Of a stretch of 7,858 nt of DNA, positions 5,262 through 7,858 are shown one piece after another. Numbering within the stretch: the stretch's first letter is position 1; each line of letters starts with the position of its first letter. A model generated the notes under the pieces. It was not told the DNA's origin. It made no database searches and saw only the letters and a list, made by a program, of their open reading frames with translations. The position numbers and the translations under genes were made by a program. The stretch comes from RYN-433 sp036558265 (GTDB lineage: Bacteria > Planctomycetota > Phycisphaerae > Tepidisphaerales > Tepidisphaeraceae): positions 1 to 7,858 of the forward strand of contig DATBFY010000538.1 in assembly GCA_036558265.1 (NCBI GenBank), read 5' to 3'.

Positions 5262-6218
5262 ATGTCGTCGCGCACCAAGCGCAAGGGGTCTTCGTCTGCG
5301 CCGAGTCCATCCGAGCGCCCGCCCGATCCGTCCGACCACCCGCAGTGGTCGCGGATCCTGGCGGACGCGGTCGCCACGCCGGGGTTGATCCACCGGGCGT
5401 ACTCCCGGTTCTGGAACTACTCGGTGGGCAACCAGCTCCTGGCGTGGTTTCAGTGCGTCAGCCGCAAGCTTGCGCCCGGCCCGATCAACACGTACCGGGG
5501 CTGGCGCGAGTGCGGCCGGCACGTGCGGAAGGGGGAGAAGGGGATCGCCCTGTGCATGCCGATCCACTGCAAACGGCGGAAGCATGCACCGTCCGATTCG
5601 TCCGTTTCGGATCAGCCCGATGCGGGTTGTCAGGAGCGTCATCATGATCGTGGTGATGCCGAGCGCGGCACCGATCGCGTTGGCGCCGGCGAGGGTTACA
5701 CCCGCTTCGTGCTGAAATCCCACTGGTTCGTGCTCGCCCAGACCGACGGGGCCGACTATGTGCCTGCGGAGCTGCCAACTTGGCAGGAGATGCGGGCCTT
5801 GGAAGTCCTCCAGGTCACCCGCGTGCCCTTCGACCATCCGGACGGCAACTGCCAAGGTTACGCCCGGGCGCGGTCAATCGCGATCTCGCCGGTGGCGTTC
5901 GCGCCGCACCGCACGCTCTTCCACGAGCTGGCGCACGTCGTCCTCGGTCACACGGCCGAGTCGGCGATGAGCGATGGCGAGGAGCCCACCCCCCGCTCGT
6001 TGCGGGAGGTGGAGGCCGAAGGCGTTGCCCTGATCTGCTGCGAATCGCTGGGCATGGGTGACCCGACCTACAGCCGGGGCTACATCCAGCACTGGCTGTC
6101 GGATGAAAAGTCCATCCCGGAGAAATCCGCGCGGCGGATCTTCAAAGCCGCGGACCAGATCCTGCGGGCCGGCCGTCCGGGCAGCACGGAAGGAGGCGGT
6201 CACGGACAGCAGCCGTAA
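5262..6218 (+). CDS. ArdC-like antirestriction protein (ssDNA-binding domain plus zinc metallopeptidase domain)
   Basis: 318 aa. The start is set by GGGAGG 5 nt upstream; the frame is open back to 5160 without support. ArdC-type proteins travel on conjugative plasmids, bind single-stranded DNA and protect incoming DNA from host restriction. Residues about 27-155 are the N-terminal ssDNA-binding domain: W..IL, FWNYSVGNQLLAWFQC (50-65), YRGWRECG.HVRKGEKGIAL (78-97). Residues about 150-310 are the zincin domain: FHELAHVVLGH with HExxH at 221-225, a further His at 230, and a downstream Glu (REVEAEGVALICC, E251 or E253) as probable third zinc ligand, then YSRGYIQHWL. All expected catalytic residues are present. 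A hydrophilic insert at 104-145, rich in Ser, Asp, His and Arg, separates the domains. The 3' end overlaps the next gene's proposed start by 17 nt, suggesting translational coupling. Confidence 0.92.
   Translation: MSSRTKRKGSSSAPSPSERPPDPSDHPQWSRILADAVATPGLIHRAYSRFWNYSVGNQLLAWFQCVSRKLAPGPINTYRGWRECGRHVRKGEKGIALCMPIHCKRRKHAPSDSSVSDQPDAGCQERHHDRGDAERGTDRVGAGEGYTRFVLKSHWFVLAQTDGADYVPAELPTWQEMRALEVLQVTRVPFDHPDGNCQGYARARSIAISPVAFAPHRTLFHELAHVVLGHTAESAMSDGEEPTPRSLREVEAEGVALICCESLGMGDPTYSRGYIQHWLSDEKSIPEKSARRIFKAADQILRAGRPGSTEGGGHGQQP
6190..6196 (+). promoter_or_regulatory. Ribosome binding site AAGGAGG before an ACG codon
   Basis: A perfect AAGGAGG inside the end of the ardC-like gene, 5 nt before ACG at 6202-6204. 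No ATG, GTG or TTG of the downstream frame lies at a workable distance, so this site is the main argument for an ACG start. Confidence 0.7.
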
Positions 6219-6498
6219 GTTCGAGCTCGGCCATGTCGTGATCACGCCCGGCGCCCTGGCCGCGTTGCAAAAGGCGAACCAGGCCCCCGAGCACTTCCTG
6301 GATCTGCACGCCGGCGGGAGCTGGGGCGACCTCGATGCCGAGGACCGGCGCCTGAATGACCAAGCGATCGCCCACGAGGATCCCGATCGTCAGGGCCGGG
6401 TGCTCAGTGCCTACCTCACGCGCAACCAGACCAAGATCTGGGTGATTACCGAGTGGGATCGATCGGTCACGACGATCCTGCTCCCCGACGAATACTGA
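6202..6498 (+). CDS. Conserved plasmid/ICE-type small protein, apparent ACG start
   Basis: 98 aa. The protein reads (T/M)DSSRKFELGHVVITPGAL, later WGDLDAEDRRLND, GRVLSAYLTRNQTKIWVITE and ends TTILLPDEY. From memory this is a very common mobile-element hypothetical with the pattern F.LGQVVATPGALAAL...WGDL...LSAY...TKIWVITEADRSxTTxLLPxEY. I know no firm function. The conserved FELGHVV strand lies before the only nearby GTG (6238), so starting there would cut into the domain. AAGGAGG with 5-nt spacing points to ACG 6202. The in-frame ATGs at 6058 and 6103 would add an N-terminus that merely overlaps ardC out of frame. The gene is complete at its 3' end and lies between ardC and the 109-aa gene in one direction. 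Confidence 0.85.
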   Translation, partial: TDSSRKFELGHVVITPGALAALQKANQAPEHFLDLHAGGSWGDLDAEDRRLNDQAIAHEDPDRQGRVLSAYLTRNQTKIWVITEWDRSVTTILLPDEY

Positions 6499-6572
6499 CC
6501 CGCCCTCCGCCCGTTCTCTGTTCCTTCCTCAACACGTTCTCAACCCATCATCAGAAAGGAGTGTGATCTCGC

Positions 6573-6902
6573 ATGCGCGAGCACATCGACGTGGGCTGCG
6601 CCCCGTACCTGGAAGACTGCGCCCAGTTGGGCCAGGCGGACTACTCCGAGCGGGCCCGCCGCGAGTGCCGGGCCTACATCGCCCAGTTACGGCGAACCGT
6701 CGGTCAGGAACCGCCGGGCGCCAGCCTGGCGATCCGGACCAATCCGCACGACTTCGGGGATTACCTCAGCGTCGTCTGCCAGTACGACCCCGCCGTCGAG
6801 GCGGCGGTCGAATACGCCTTCAACTGTGAGTCGCACGCGCCGGCCGAGTGGGACGAGGCGGCACGCGCGGAACTGAACTCGTCGTCCCGAGAAAGGAGTT
6901 GA
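6573..6902 (+). CDS. Conserved mobile-element protein of unknown function
   Basis: 109 aa, starting MREHIDVGCAPYLEDCAQLG, with YSERARRECRAYIAQLRRTV, PHDFGDYLSVVCQYDP and YAFNCESHAPAEWDEAARAEL. From memory, MREHLDIG..P..E.CAQVG...Y..RARxECRAxIxQLRR...HDFGSYLxVVCxYD is a well-kept hypothetical family on plasmids and integrative elements, often near antirestriction and primase genes. Four cysteines (residues 9, 15, 31 and about 69) are of note, but no standard zinc motif is seen. AGGAG lies 11 nt before the ATG, a little far but acceptable. The stop is 4 nt before the primase ATG, so the two are probably co-translated. No function can be assigned. Confidence 0.87.
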   Translation: MREHIDVGCAPYLEDCAQLGQADYSERARRECRAYIAQLRRTVGQEPPGASLAIRTNPHDFGDYLSVVCQYDPAVEAAVEYAFNCESHAPAEWDEAARAELNSSSRERS

Positions 6903-6906
6903 TCGT

Positions 6907-7858
6907 ATGAGTGCCACATGGGTGGACTTTCGCGAGCTGCGCGAGCGGCTCGACTTCCTCGCGGTGCTCAAGCACTACGGCGTGGAACTCAAGCTGCGGA
7001 ACGGAAACCGCAGTCAGCACCAGGGCTTCTGCCCGCTGCCGACCCACCAGGGCAAGCAGCGTTCGCCCAGCTTCTCCGCGAACCTGATCCGTAAGTGCTT
7101 CCAGTGCTTCGGGTGTCAGGCCAGCGGCAACGTGCTGGACTTCGCCGTGCGCATGGAGGGACACGACCCGGGCGACCGCGAGGCCGTTCGGCGGGTGGCC
7201 CTGGCGCTCCAGGAGCGCTTCCTGGGCACCTCGTCCGAGCGGCCGCCGCGCAACGCCGACAGCAAGCCGAAGGCCGAGCCAGAGGCATCGACCCGCACGC
7301 AGGATTCCGGTGAAGGTCGCGCGCAGAAAAAACCGAGCGAGGGTTCAGCTCGCCCGGTGATCGTGAACGCGCCGCTGGACTTCCAGCTCCGGGGACTCGA
7401 TCCGAATCACCCGTACCTGAAAGGGCGGGGGTTCACCAAAGAGACGATCGGGTATTACGGGCTAGGATACTGCGCGCGCGGGCTGATGCAAAGCAGAATC
7501 GTGATCCCGCTGCACGATCCGCTGGGCCGGCTGATCGGCTACGCCGGCCGCGTCGTCGATGACCAGGCGATCACCGATGACAACCCCAGGTATCGCTTCC
7601 CCTCGGCGCGCGAGCGGGAGGGGAAGACCTACGAGTTCCACAAGAGCGAGTTCCTCTACCGGGGCTTTGAAGTCAAGTCGCCGGTGAGCCAACTCGTGAT
7701 CGTGGAAGGATTTGCTTCCGTCTGGTGGTTCCGCGAGTGCGGTCTGGACATCGAGGTAGTGGCCCTGATGGGCGCCAGTTGTTCGGAGACCCAGTCCAAG
7801 CTGATCGTCGAATCGCTCGACCCGGACGGCACGGCGTGGGTGATGCCCGACGCCGGCG
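6907..7858 (+). CDS. DnaG-like primase with CHC2 zinc finger and TOPRIM domain (3' end outside window)
   Basis: 317 codons are present and the frame is open to the window edge. AAAGGAG sits 8 nt before the ATG. Primases lay down RNA primers for replication; plasmid-borne ones help complementary-strand synthesis after transfer. Residues about 39-80 form a CHC2-type zinc finger: C42, H47, C67, C70 (FCPLPTHQG, KCFQCFGCQASGNVLDFA). The C-x4-H spacing differs from the C-x2-H I recall for cellular DnaG. Residues about 100-155 are a charged, low-complexity linker. From 159 the catalytic core begins (HPYLKGRGFTKETIGYYGLGY, about 168-188; RIVIPLHDPLGRLIGYAGR). The TOPRIM motifs are LVIVEGF (E267) and WVMPDAG (D315), and the remaining DxD acidic residues are expected just past the edge. 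It is the last gene visible of the ardC-led run. Confidence 0.92.
   Translation, partial: MSATWVDFRELRERLDFLAVLKHYGVELKLRNGNRSQHQGFCPLPTHQGKQRSPSFSANLIRKCFQCFGCQASGNVLDFAVRMEGHDPGDREAVRRVALALQERFLGTSSERPPRNADSKPKAEPEASTRTQDSGEGRAQKKPSEGSARPVIVNAPLDFQLRGLDPNHPYLKGRGFTKETIGYYGLGYCARGLMQSRIVIPLHDPLGRLIGYAGRVVDDQAITDDNPRYRFPSAREREGKTYEFHKSEFLYRGFEVKSPVSQLVIVEGFASVWWFRECGLDIEVVALMGASCSETQSKLIVESLDPDGTAWVMPDAG

Noticed and set aside
6058..6201. Upstream ATG starts (6058, 6103) for the 98-aa gene
   Set aside because: They would encode an Arg/Ser/Pro-rich stretch that overlaps conserved ardC sequence out of frame, and the AAGGAGG at 6190 fits a start near 6202 much better.

Overview
The window is GC-rich bacterial DNA with short intergenic gaps, clear Shine-Dalgarno sites and strong intrinsic terminators. 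The gene content is that of a plasmid or an integrated conjugative-type element: a long ParB-family protein, a TraD/VirD4-like ATPase, an ArdC-type antirestriction protein, a CHC2-zinc-finger/TOPRIM primase and several small conserved proteins of unknown function. No host marker gene is present. The small protein families remind me of mobile elements in Planctomycetes and Proteobacteria, so a planctomycete-like environmental bacterium is a guess, not a result.

Left part, minus strand (1-2531). Bases 1-162 are the 5' end of a group II intron RNA read leftwards. It is cut by the window edge and starts about 10 nt beyond the intrinsic terminator of the parB-like gene (203-2119). Terminator-adjacent insertion is the habit of bacterial group IIC introns. 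Upstream of parB is a 72-residue charged helical protein (2313-2531), also on the minus strand, with a sigma70-like promoter in an AT-rich patch.

Middle part, plus strand (2783-5028). A soluble FtsK/HerA/TraD-type ATPase is followed by two small genes of unknown function (110 and 97 aa). Each small gene has a perfect hairpin with a near-identical 19-nt sequence in its upstream region, and each ends in its own intrinsic terminator, so each looks like a separately expressed unit.

Right part, plus strand (5262-7858). This is a compact run: an ArdC-like protein, a 98-aa protein whose start codon seems to be ACG behind a perfect AAGGAGG, a 109-aa conserved protein, and a primase that runs off the right edge. 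The spacing suggests a single operon serving establishment of the element in a new host (antirestriction, priming). This fits transfer or maintenance functions of the ATPase and ParB protein.

Most worth a second look: the intron/terminator junction, the ACG start, and the repeated leader hairpins.
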